A stretch of DNA of 64,000 nt. Source: Turbatrix aceti. Lineage: Eukaryota; Nematoda; Chromadorea; Rhabditida; Panagrolaimidae. Shown here piece by piece: positions 14,333 to 24,584 of this stretch; position 1 is the first letter of the stretch, and each line of letters starts with the position of its first letter. Both the position numbers and the translations under genes were made by a program. The notes beneath the pieces are model-generated. The model searched no databases. It saw nothing but the letters and a program-made list of their open reading frames with translations, and was not told the DNA's origin. The stretch is from NCBI GenBank assembly GCA_963969345.1, contig OZ017770.1:1683246-1747245 (forward strand). Reading direction: 5' to 3'.

Positions 14333-15164
14333 GAGACGCAGAGAAAAAGAACCTATGCACGCAAGGTGTGAGAGGGAGGGGAGACGTTTTGGGAAGTTAA
14401 TCCGCTGCAGCACTGCAGTCAGCGGTGAGACAGGGTGGTAGCGTTAATAGAATAAAGCTCTTTGCGCAGTTGACTTTCGAGCGACACAGAAAAATACTAC
14501 CACGCGGACAAAAATCGCGTTTTGGCAGCAAAAAGTAAGGGGAAGGTCTGGCTGCCCAATGTCAGTCGCTACTGCAGTAAAAAGGAGTTTATTGCAAAGA
14601 AGTAATGATCTGCAAACAAGTCGCCGTAGTCTATAGTGTCCGTGTGTGGTTGTTATGCGTACTTCTTTTACCGTTTTGTGACCCCGGTTCAATTCTGTAC
14701 GCGTTCATTTTTTTTATGTCTTCTCCGTATAACAAAAAAAATTGGCAATGTCAAAAATATTAGTTTTTTTGATCTCTGTTACATGGATCGTTAAATAAAA
14801 TAAAAATGAAAAATGTTGGTATAAAGGCGGATATTTTTGAACAGTTATCATAAAATTTTGTCAAAACGAATTGTGGCATGATTTTGAGTGTAAACTAGAT
14901 CACTTGAATGGTAAAATTTTTTCTGACAGCGGTGACAATTCTGATGTCAGTTTGATCATTTATTCTTTCTGAAAATTGTATTCGACTCAGAATTCAAAGA
15001 ACTTTCTACTGACGTCACAAGCACATCAAAAAATTATGAATTTCAAAAATTAGTGGAAAAAAGTTGGTAAAGTATGCGCAAACACTGCTATTGTCCTCGT
15101 GCTTACGCCAAGGTATTGCATTTTGTTTCTGTGGCACAGACAGTAAGAGCGATCGTAGCACAAT
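14333..15164. repeat. Repeat family Q, copy B (contiguous, lacks 325 bp)
   Basis: Combines the equivalents of 12571-13160 and 13486-13724 without the intervening 325 bp. It includes the same tRNA-like module (about 14623-14702). It stops at 15164, immediately before TGTCATCTGGGG, the first bases of an LTR-like segment. Confidence 0.8.
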
Positions 15165-15451
15165 TGTCATCTGGGGGCCCCGGCACAAGCCGGGCGCTCG
15201 CCCAGACGCTCAAAACCCGGTTCTACTCGGATGTCCTTCCTCCTTCAGATATCAGAAACAGTTTATTTTACGGTAAACAAGAAAATACAAAACGAGGTTC
15301 CTTCTCTGAAGTCTTTCTTCCCTCTCTCCTACTTCTTCTCCCTCTGGCGGCTCTTTTATAGAAGACTCCGCCTGCCTTCTCGCCTTGTGGTTCTGGGGGT
15401 TGTTGAGGCGGAGCTGTAGGCTGATTGATTGGTGAGTTTGCTCGTATGACA
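15165..15451 (-). repeat. Solo-LTR-like segment without target duplication
   Basis: A 287-bp segment begins TGTCAT and ends ATGACA, a perfect short terminal inversion of LTR type. Read on the minus strand it has a TATAAAAG box (complement of about 15352-15360) and, about 90 bp downstream, an AATAAA signal (about 15264-15269), the order expected of an LTR promoter and polyadenylation site. The flanking 5-mers (ACAAT and CTCTC) differ. Both boundaries coincide with the ends of two other repeat families, suggesting formation by recombination between LTRs at different loci. Confidence 0.5.
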
Positions 15452-15624
15452 CTCTCTTCGGCAGAAACTGGAGCCACCAGTTCAACATCGGCATTGTCAA
15501 AAACGTGTCTTTCACCCCATCATGCGTCGATAAAGCGTGTCATCAAACGGCAGCGGTCGGTCAAGAACGGACCCCACCTGCGGCGAGTCATACTCTGGAA
15601 GAGGAAACAACTACGATGCGAGAA
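15452..15624. repeat. Repeat family P, partial copy 2
   Basis: From CTCTCTTCGGCAGAAACTGG to ACTACGATGCGAG this matches 16866-17033 closely, and its second half matches 11315-11397. It starts directly after the LTR-like segment and breaks off before the SINE-like module at 15630. Confidence 0.7.
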
Positions 15625-15629
15625 TTCTA

Positions 15630-15932
15630 TTAATCACGTTCCCCACGCTTTTTTACCATTTTGAGACCCAGGTTCAATTCTGTCTAAGTTTTCTCCGTGA
15701 AAAAAAAAATTAGCAATATCAAAAATACAGTACTGACCCGTGAAGTATGCGTTTCTTATCTTTTAAACTCCACATCTTCAAATTTTAATCTTTTGAGCTG
15801 ATTTTTTAACTGTAACTTGTTGTTATTCAAGGTAGTAGTTGGGTAAAATTTCAGTTGCATAGCTGACTCTCAACATACTGAAAAAAAATCTATTGTTTCT
15901 GGGAAAGCGCATATTTCTTCTTTTTGACTTCA
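15630..15932 (+). repeat. SINE-like repeat, inverted partner of 11711-12033
   Basis: The reverse complement of 11711-12033 aligns along this whole stretch with moderate divergence. It starts with a partial tRNA-like head (B-box-like CCCAGGTTCAATTCTGTC near 15665-15682), then TTTTCTCCGTG plus an A-run, and a unique body ending near TTTTTGACTTCA. The opposite orientation of the two copies supports dispersal by transposition. Confidence 0.6.
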
Positions 15933-16865
15933 ATCAACCCCAATTTTTGTTCTAGTTGAGTAACATCTAGTATAACAAAATGTATGATGTTCACAACATC
16001 GGAGCTTCGTAAAATCAACATGGAGTTATTGACCTTTTCATGGGTGTTTTTGTGTTTTGTTGTTCCGAAAAAAATTATTTTTGTGCTCATTATGCTACAA
16101 AATACTTTTTAATAGTTATTTGGACAAAATTGTACAAAAAGAGCTCATTTGCTCACAAAAAAATTGATTTTTGTGATTTTACCAATGCTGATGTTGAGGT
16201 ACTGGGGCGAATAGACCACGGTTTTCGCTGTATAAACTTTTTCCTGATATGCGGTTCATGCTAAAATTAAATATAACAAATGTTAAAAACAATCTGTAAC
16301 AATCCACAGTTCATTCTGTGATTAAGGAACCCAATGCGGGGGTTTTGTTGAGCAACCACTACCTCAACATGGCTGGAAGGTTACTGAAGCTCAACCAGCT
16401 CAGTTCATTGCTTTGATTTTGATCACAACGCATCAAACTATTTAGCCACCTCATGTGTAACCGTTTAGGACGGTTAAACATACCATTGAAAGCAAAATAA
16501 GATATAAATAGGTGTCTCCAGATTCTGCCGAAGAGAGCATCTTCAATGTCAGTGACCATGAGCCATGCCATGCCGTTCCTTTATTGCCCGCTATCTGGAC
16601 TTGGACGTAGTACCTGACGAAGACCTGAATCTTACCGCTGTAGCTTCATAAAGGAACTGCACACTATGACGACCATCGTGTGCCGTTCCTTCCGCCCATC
16701 CCGACTGAGAATACATGTCGGCGCTTAAACTATGCAGGAATTCGCAAAAAAATTTATCTAAGAAAATGTATCAAATGTTATGGTTCGTGGAAGTTATTTA
16801 AAAAAAAATTTGAGACACTTCTTACAAAACTCCTGGTGATATGGTGTCACAGTCAGCTTAAAGGC
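15933..16865. other. Unassigned sequence inside the repeat nest
   Basis: About 0.9 kb between repeat copies. A short motif TGCCGTTCCTT occurs at two positions (near 16570 and 16681), with a related inverted AAGGAAC near 16652. No open frame above about 88 codons and no recognisable product. Confidence 0.35.
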
Positions 16866-17349
16866 TCTCTTCGGCAGAAACTGGAGCCACCAGTTCAACA
16901 TCGGCATTGTCAAAAACGTGTCTTTCACCCCATCATGCGTCGATAAAGCGTGTCATCAAACGGCAGCGGTCGGTCAAGAACGGACCCCACCTGCGGCGAG
17001 TCATACTCTGGAAGAGGAAACAACTACGATGCGAGAAGCAGCACTAGATAAAAACGCAACTATATTTGTTCTGGAGATATTTTTTTTCATAGAGATATAC
17101 GTGTATATTTGTTCTTGGTGGTGACGAACCGGAACTGATCATGCACACCGATCCTTCATCAACATCGCCAGAATATCATCACCAAGAGGAGGGCACAATG
17201 CATATAGTCTTTTGTTTATGCCTTTGCATATGCAAATGCGTTCCAAAATTTAGTGGTACCCCACCACAAGCTTTCGCAAGGGCGGAAATCAATGTTTACC
17301 TCAAACTTGGGTAATTAAACCGATGATGGATTCGCGGAGACAACTTTTG
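16866..17349. repeat. Repeat family P, longest copy 3
   Basis: Contains the full family P sequence and continues without interruption into TACCTAATTACGCAAAAAGC, so it serves as the empty-site allele for the 776-bp insertion seen in copy 1. Downstream (17445-17590) is a diverged relative of the 12662-12840 repeat. Confidence 0.7.
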
Positions 17350-17590
17350 TATACCTAATTACGCAAAAAGCTTGAGTGTTCAAGCAACATCATTTATAGT
17401 GCATTTTTAAAGGGGGCGCAGAGAAAAAGAGGCGAAGTACAGGTGGTGGCATTAATTGCACCCGAACCAAACGCAGTTGATTTTGAGGCGAAAAGAAACA
17501 GTGACTACCACCCCTCATAAATTGCGTTTTTGGCAACAAAAAGCAAAGGAAAGGTCTGGCTGGTCAATTGTAGTCGCTACTGCGTCAAAA

Positions 17591-17652
17591 AAGTCATTTC
17601 TTGATCCGTCATTTCTTGATCCGATTTGACGGATCAAGCTCATTTCTCATTT
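17591..17652. other. Rearranged junction with triplicated and inverted micro-motif
   Basis: At the left edge of the duplicated GPCR fragment, TCATTTCTTGATCCG occurs three times within about 65 bp, with an inverted partial copy (GACGGATCAAG) between the second and third. In the intact gene the motif occurs once (about 10152-10166). This is the pattern left by template switching or templated end-joining at a breakpoint. Confidence 0.7.
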
Positions 17653-18989
17653 CTTGATCCGATTTTGTCAAACTTTTTACCCTTCATTTGGATGTGTGCA
17701 GTGTTCCGCTCTGGCCAAAATCGACTCTCGACTCTCGACTCTGACTCAGAGTCGAGAGTCGAGAGTCGAAAGAGTCGACTCTTTCGACTCCGACTCCCAG
17801 AATCGACTCTTTGACTCCGAGTTAAAATAGGTTCACAAAAAATGCATCAATAAACGCCTAAAACTGCGTGCTTTCATCTTTAACGAGTTTTGATTTTATA
17901 AAATCAAACATTTGGCATCAAAAATGGCTATAAAAGTGTATTTTTTTCAAAAAAATTTCATCAAAGAGTCGACTCCAAAGAGTCAAAAGGTCATTTTGTA
18001 AAAATCGACTCTCGACTCTGACTCTGACTCTCGACTCTCAGAGTCAGAGTCAGAGTCAAAGAGTCGACTCTGAGTCGGAGTCAGCGGAACACTGGATGTG
18101 TGTTTTTAGCCTTCTGACGCTTTTTGAAATTATTCGGAATTGTCAATTTTCCTACGCCCAATTCAGTGTTTATAGTCGAACGAGTGCAAAAAGCACCAGT
18201 TCCAAAAATGTTTGCGCAAGGTATTGTTTTCTAATTTCTTCGAAAAAAACCCCAATTTGTGCTTTTAGCAAACCACTAACGTATTTGCAACGCCGGGCAG
18301 ATAGCATCAGGCAACGGCAAGAATTTAGGGCCACCGTCTCGATTACCCTTATCATTTTACTGCACTTGTTGTTCCACTCTCTGCAGCTCTACAACGTCGT
18401 TCGGAAATGGCAATTGTTGCTTGAGAAAAAGTGCCCTACAAGGTACTATTACGCATGAAAAGGGACTAATGAATGATAAAAATCTTTCAGAACGGATTAC
18501 GTACAGTCGCATATCAGCACCGTTCTCTCCATGCTTTCGGCTTCAGTGAACGCCTTTGTTTTTATAGCTTTTACCAATCGTCTAAAGCTTTACGTTCAGA
18601 AACTCATTCATCGAACGTCCAGGTCCTTCTCCAACTCCAGTGAGCCTCCGCTGAGTCCTCAGACCACAATGTCGACAGATCCAGCTATTACTCCATTTTG
18701 TGACAACGCATTTTTATGATTGGTACAAAGTCATCACAGCTACCCATTGTTTCTGAAAATCTCGGTTGAATATGTCTTGCCCATTCTTTTTTTTGTTGTT
18801 GCATCAAAAGCATGATTCTACGAAGTATGTACACACGTTACCTGTGGCAGGGTGTGGCTAGCTTCATAAATGTTACAAATGTTCTATATCCAAGTATACC
18901 AAAATTCATATTTATCGCATACCTTGCATATACGCAAATAAAATAAATATACCATAGCAATATTTTGACTGATGATAGGGTGAAAATGA
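17640..18989 (+). pseudogene. Truncated, MITE-interrupted duplicate of the GPCR 3' half
   Basis: Copy 2 begins at the TCATTTCTTGATCCG motif in the GPCR third exon and runs past the stop codon at 18719. It has no exons for TM1-TM4 and is split by a hAT-type MITE at 17699-18094, so it cannot encode a receptor. The 3' coding exons and introns (18103-18719) are otherwise open and nearly identical to 10207-10822, including the 48-bp intron, implying a recent duplication. One amino-acid difference (Arg to Cys) is visible just after the MITE. Confidence 0.82.
17699..18094. mobile_element. hAT-type MITE 1 (396 bp) in the GPCR duplicate
   Basis: Terminal inverted repeats CAGTGTTCCGCT / AGCGGAACACTG (12 bp, perfect) are flanked by GATGTGTG at 17691-17698 and 18095-18102. 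The paralogous site at 10199-10206 has a single GATGTGTG and no insert, so insertion and 8-bp target duplication are directly visible. An 8-bp duplication with CAG..CTG ends is diagnostic of the hAT superfamily. No transposase is encoded. The subterminal regions are dense arrays of GACTC/GAGTC (many as GAGTCGACTC palindromes), around an AT-rich centre. Confidence 0.88.
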
Positions 18990-19430
18990 CTGGGAGTATA
19001 AACCAGTAAGTTTTTTAAAACATTGACAAAACCGTGTAAGTGTCAGGTATGAAAGTGATAACAAGTCAGTTGTTCAGCTGACAAAAGGACTTGTTGGATC
19101 AAAGACGCAGGATATATCAACAAAAAAGAAAGTTTCGGATCGAAGGCGACGAATATATGGATGAAAAATGGTGAAAAAATTAATACGGAGCAAGCGGTGT
19201 GTGTTGATAAAATACATCTAGTTTTTAGATAAACTACAATTTTTGGTTAAAAAACTACAACACAGCCGTGGCTCAATCAAATGTGTACATACCGCAGGTA
19301 AAAAAATTAAAACTCATTGTGCAATTGTAAAATGTAAAACTGGTAGCTGTGTGGTCAACCAAAAAAACTCAGGACAAAATTTGGAGCTACCAGTTAACTG
19401 AAGTTTTGAGCGCCAGCGTAAAAAAGCAGC
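18990..19430. other. Spacer and 3' flank of pdk-1
   Basis: About 440 bp of AT-rich sequence after the duplication ends, likely including the pdk-1 3' UTR (that gene runs leftward). No gene recognised. Confidence 0.4.
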
Positions 19431-21381
19431 CTACGACTTCGAAGACTTCTTCTTGGGACTTCCGGATTTGGGGGTTGTTGGCTGAGGAGTGGTGCTCGCA
19501 GTCGGGGTCGTCGACGGTGGAGGAGAAGGTGGGAAGTACCTATCGCGAACCTCTTCGATGGCATCACACCAGTCCTTGGCGTTGCGATCAGCATCGAACA
19601 AGATGTAAGTGCGACCCGGAACGTGGACGTAGAATGAGCGGAAGTTCTTCGCCTCGACGCGCATGTCCTTGCTAAAAGGCACTTCACCACGGAGTTCCTT
19701 GTTGACGGGATCGACGTAGTAGAGATGGGGTCCTTCCGTGAGCAGGAACATGCGGCGACGAGCGAAGAGACCCTTTTTCTTGTCGATGAAGCCGTGCTTG
19801 ATGATCAGGTTGTTGTTGACGAAACGGTGATAGGCATTTTCCGCCTTCTGCTTAGAAAGCTTGAGAGCGTTAATCTGCTTCGGCGTGAGGGGAGGCTTCG
19901 CAAGGGGCTGTTGACTCTGAGAGTTGTCAAAATTGGTAAATCCTAACAGACGAGTCAGCGTTTCATCGGTGAGACCGGGTTTGATGTGAGGCGTGATCTC
20001 AATTTTCTCGGGTGGGATGATGCGCGATTTGGCAGCGACCTTTTCCTCAATGTTGGTTGGCCCGGCTTTGGCAATCTCGTCCCAGTCGACGTTCGCAAAG
20101 TACGGGTGATCGCGGATTGAGTTCGGTCCACCAAGCTCGATGGCACCAAGACGGGCATGCGGGTTAGGGACCAAAAGGCGGCTGACCAGATCCTTGGCGT
20201 TGGGTGGGAAGTCCTTAGGAAACTCGTACTGCAATGCCATGACGCGACGAAGAACGAGGTGCTCAGTCGGAGCCTTGAAGGGGGCGTAACCCGTGAGCAT
20301 CTGGAAGATGATGGCGCCGAGAGCCCAGTAATCTGCTTCGTAGCGTGCCATGAACGACTTGAGCACCTCCGGGCTGATGTAGTGAGCAGTGCCGACAAAC
20401 GATCCACGCGGACGCTTTGTCATGCGACAGACATCTTCGGATTCGAAGATCTCTTGTTCCTTCGACGTGACTAGCTTGGCAGAACCAAAGTCCGAGATTA
20501 CGACGTGGTAGTTGTCACGGATGAGGATGTTCTCGGGTTTGAGGTCGCGATGAACGATGCGGCAGGAGTGGATGAAGGTGAGCGCGTGGAAAATTTCGGA
20601 AGCGTAGAAAAGCGACATTTCCTCGTCGAACTTGCCCATGCGGCGGAGGAGATCGTACAGTTCGCCGTTTTGAGCGTAGTCGAAGACAAAGACTAAAAAT
20701 CAGTACATCAGCACAAAACTTGGCGATGAAAAATTATTTTTAACGCAAAAAATATTCATAAATTAAATCAACTATGAATGATTCCGGAATACATAATTTA
20801 ATGTGAAAAGAAATCATAAATATTTTTTAATGATACTCACAGAGGCGCGTTGGGTCTTGAAATGTGCAGAACAGTTTGAGGACGAACGGATTGCTACGAA
20901 AACCGTAGGAAAGGACAGCAACAATGTCGCGCTCGCGAACAACCACGTGTTTCTAAAAATACTACCTCATATCAGAGAAATTCAATAGGAAGCAAAAATT
21001 ACCCGACGATCGCGACGAATCTTCTCCTTGCCCATGACTTTGATGGCATAGTCAACGTTGGATTCAACGTCACGGGCGAGGTATACCTGTAACATCTCAT
21101 TGCATTCCGGCTCTATAAAAAAAGCTAAAACCAACCGTTGAGAAAGCGCCTTCGCCGAGGATTTTGAGGAAGTAGAAATCCGTTGGACTGCGATTCGGCA
21201 TGTCGTTCTGCTGTTTGAGATCACGGACAATCTCGCTGTGAGACTTGACGCGAAGGACTTCGTCCGGATCATCCGGATTGATGATTGGTGTCTTGATGGA
21301 CGGCTTGGCATCGTCGGATGCCGAAGAGCTATCGCTGTGAAGCGATAGGTTCTTGAGGGCACTGCCAATGCCTTCCGCCAT
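19431..21381 (-). CDS. pdk-1: 3-phosphoinositide-dependent protein kinase 1 (PDK1)
   Basis: Exons (5' to 3' on the minus strand) 21381-21136, 21086-21003, 20952-20841 and 20692-19431 give 567 aa, close to human PDK1 (556 aa); all junctions are GT-AG and in phase. The kinase domain (about 73-360) shows the glycine loop GEGAFSTVY across the first intron, catalytic loop [12 protein letters not shown] and APE-equivalent SPE. The T-loop serine lies in RGSFVGTAHYISPE, matching human Ser241. A C-terminal PH domain (about 430-530) follows, then a Pro/Thr/Lys-rich tail. PDK1 binds PIP3 and phosphorylates the activation loops of AGC kinases (AKT, SGK). An upstream ATG at 21396 is in frame, but CTGTTCAG just before GATGG looks like a cis- or spliced-leader acceptor, favouring 21381. 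A PX-SGK gene lies 37 kb away. Confidence 0.93.
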
Positions 21382-21666
21382 CCTGAACAGCAACATGGCG
21401 GGATTGCTTCACTCGATCGATTGCAGAATAACTGTCAAAGTATATCAGAATGATTGTATTACATTTAGTAGTGAAATCACGAGCCAGATTCGCAGAGTTT
21501 ATCGTTCGTCATGAGTAAAAAAATCAAGGAAACAATCAAGAGAATTACAAAACATTTCGACGGAAACCAAAAATCAAAGGCCGTCATAAGCACGCATAAA
21601 AACAAAAAAAAATACCCTGAAGTGGGACAGTAGTGAAAAAAACATTCATGGCAAAACTAGACAGAA

Positions 21667-24073
21667 CTAAGCCCCTCGATCAGTGTCCGACTGTTCGGGT
21701 CCGCCGTCATACTCGTCGCTTGTGTTTCGCTTGCGACGATTGGTTACAAAAAGCATTTCACCCCCAGTCTCTGGATCAGAGTCTGAGGAAAACGTCCTGG
21801 CTGCTTTTTGGACCCCACCGCCGACGATATTGCTTGAAGCAGAGACTGATCCGTCTGCTCTTATAGATACGCCCCGCCTTTGTGAATTTACACGGCGAGT
21901 CAGAGAGCCACGTCCGCCGCTGCTGCGGAGCGAAGATCGTGTGCTGCCTGTGCTGAGTTGCCGAACAGGAGAGCATGATGCATCGCGAGTCCTGCTGGAG
22001 ACAAAGAAAACACAATCACACCCAGACATTCGTGTGGCTTACTCACCGTGTCGCGTGTGGGCCTGGGTTGTTGTCTTCGGTCAGCGATAGCCCAGAGTCT
22101 TCGGCGTGGCCTGGAGAATTGAGGGTAAAGATCGGTTCTTCTCGTACGGCGGCATCTTCTTTATCTCCCTGCTCGGAGATAACAGAAGGGCGGCATTCAC
22201 GAGAATTGCATGCATTCGAGTAACGATTGGGTACTCTCTGAGGATGCAGCATGTCAAAGATTTGGCATACTTGGGTACGATTATCATCATCTGTGTAGTA
22301 GAATGCCAAAACCGCGTCATGTTGACTGCTGTATTCAATTAGATTATTCATGGAATCATCATCTCCGCCGGCAAAGACCCCGCTAGCCTTGCTCGCAATC
22401 GCGCCGGTCAGCGGAGGTCGAGATGACGTGGTGGTGTTCTCTGGGGGTACTACGCTCTGGTACTGAGTCACGTTGTAATAGCACGAAAGCTTGCTGAAAA
22501 AGAATAATAAAAATAAATGCGCTCAAAGGAGAAAAAACTCACTTTGAGATGGGGTAACGGCAGCGTTCAATTTCGGAAGTAATAAACTCAACAATGGCAC
22601 GGAAGCGACGGGTAACTGCATTGAGCACCGGTAATGAAGCGATCCATTCGGTAATTCTGGAAAAATGACAGGGGTAAAACAACTAAAAAAAAATAGGAAA
22701 AAAACCTTCTCAAAGCGAACAGAGTATACTGAAGCGGCACCATCGCCGGCAACATGAAGCGCCACGTATACCGAATCGCCCGGAACGTAAAGAGATACTT
22801 GATGATCCAGTTCTCGGCTGCCGCTGCCTTATCGAGGGCTGAAATCATTTTTTATAAATGCAGTTAAATTTAAAATGATTTTGTATTGATTAAGTAGCTT
22901 ACTGTCTTGCATTTGCTGTGGAAACAAAATTGTCGTCATGCCGGAGTGTATTTTTGGTTCCATTTTTTCAAAACACATATCACATTCCGATCCAACACGC
23001 GGACGATGAAGGTGTATCGATGATGGTTTTGATCGTAGACCATGGCCATGGCTGACGCTATGGTTGGGCATTGCGAGAACGTCTGTTTTGATTGTTAGAC
23101 AGCGAATGCATGGCGTCAATCCTAAAGCAACGTCAAAACATAAATTGTTGGAATCAACAAAATCCCGTGTGCTATCTTCCAGCGCCATCGCTTGCGAGCA
23201 ACAACAAAAAAAACAACATACCAGTCCGGGTCAAAAAGCGAAGAGCATCCTCGAATCCCTGCCGACAGATCCACGAGCAATTTTCCTGACTGGGTGGAAA
23301 GAGACAGCTCAGGATGCGGAACACATTCTCAGACGTAAATCGAATAGATGTACCTTTGAAATCAAAGCCGAAGAGGCTAGCACTCTCAAAGTCGGGAGGA
23401 CATATGTCGGATTCGCCGCTGAAGGGCGAGACGGTGATAGTTCGCTGGTCAACCATCGGCTGGTTATCGCTCAGACCGCCGTCCCAGTACTGAACCCCAC
23501 GGAAGGAGGGTGGAACTACTCCGCAGTAGAAGGGAATGAAACAGCTGCATAGAATCGCCTAAAATAGGAATAAAAATTATAACTTTCGAAACAGTTGTGA
23601 ATAAATCTACCTGAATGAGTTCTGCCTTGGTGTTGAAATCTTCGACGATAACGTTGACTCCGTCGTCGACTCTTGTAAGCGAGACTTGTAGCCGACCGGT
23701 ACAGAGAATGTGTGCGTTGTCCGGCAATGCATCATCCAATCCTACGCGAACCAAATCCATGAGATGAAAATTTGTATCCAGTGGGCCGAGCAGTTTCTGT
23801 CGCGCCTGTAAAAATGAAATACTTTAAAACGAACCACTTCTCCCCAAAGGTAACACAAACCTGAGTAACAACCTGGAGGATCGTGCTTGCGGCTTTCGAG
23901 ATGCAAACGTTACAAACAAGACCGGCGGCAGCGATTGCGCCGGCAGAAGCGCCGCAAACTTTGTGTGTCGCAAGCTGTGGTGCATATTCTTTGATGGCAG
24001 CAATAACACCGGCGTGATAAATGCACATAAAGCCACATCCAGAAAATGATAAATTATAGCGATCTAACTCCAT
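21667..24073 (-). CDS. atgl-1: Adipose triglyceride lipase (ATGL/PNPLA2) homologue
   Basis: Eight exons: 24073-23861, 23805-23611, 23558-23222, 23121-22903, 22838-22706, 22656-22543, 22493-22047 and 21994-21667 give 661 aa with all phases consistent. The patatin domain begins at residue 8: oxyanion-type [11 protein letters not shown], nucleophile elbow GASAG (Ser of the Ser-Asp dyad) and catalytic DGG in [10 protein letters not shown]. The segment after DGG ([20 protein letters not shown]) is typical of the ATGL subgroup. The long C-terminal part has hydrophobic stretches around 365-400, as in lipid-droplet-targeting regions, then a Ser/Arg-rich, probably phosphorylated tail. The enzyme removes the first fatty acid from triacylglycerol on lipid droplets. 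It lies 270 bp upstream of pdk-1 on the same strand; a gypsy element lies about 330 bp upstream of its start. Confidence 0.92.
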
Positions 24074-24407
24074 TTTTATACGTTGAATAAATCTACAATG
24101 GCAGTAAGCATGAATGGTGAGTTTTCAACATTTGCATCAGGTAATGACTATAACAACAATGCACAAATAAATGTGGACAAACACATATGATGTGAAGAGC
24201 GCGATAAGTAATTTGGGCGCACGTTGCGGGCACTCTCGGGGGTTAAAAGGGTAAAAAGGTGCTCACGACTTAACGAAAAGGTTAGTCCATTATTTTCATC
24301 GATGGTACCGACCTAGCGAAAGTGACTAAATGAGCGGATTTAATTGTTTACGTCAGATTTCTTCAAAAAAGGGTACGGAACAAAACACGCCATTTTTTTG
24401 TTTGGTG
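24074..24407. other. ATGL 5' flank / promoter region
   Basis: About 330 bp between the ATGL start codon and the 5' LTR of the gypsy element. No motif I can assign. Any regulatory sequence further upstream is now separated from ATGL by the 5-kb retrotransposon. Confidence 0.45.
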
Positions 24408-24584
24408 TGTTACGTGTAGTTTGCACGTTGTGCACACTGAGACGTGACTCCTCCTACTCTGGGGAAATGGCTGCCTCGCAGCCCGGAGAACGAGAGAGAC
24501 CAGTTGTGTAGTAGCTTATCGATACTATCAAGTTGTATTGGATCCAAATAAAGAGTTCCTAATAAGACCGAGCACTACATAACA
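24408..24584 (+). repeat. 5' LTR of the gypsy element
   Basis: 177 bp, TGTTACGTGTAG...CACTACATAACA, ending in a perfect TGTTA/TAACA inversion. It contains CAAATAAAG near 24545, a plausible polyadenylation signal. Confidence 0.93.

Noticed and set aside
17699..18094. Simple-sequence expansion of GAGTC within the GPCR duplicate
   Set aside because: The 12-bp terminal inverted repeats and exact 8-bp target duplication, with an empty paralogous site, show it is a transposed element rather than local slippage.
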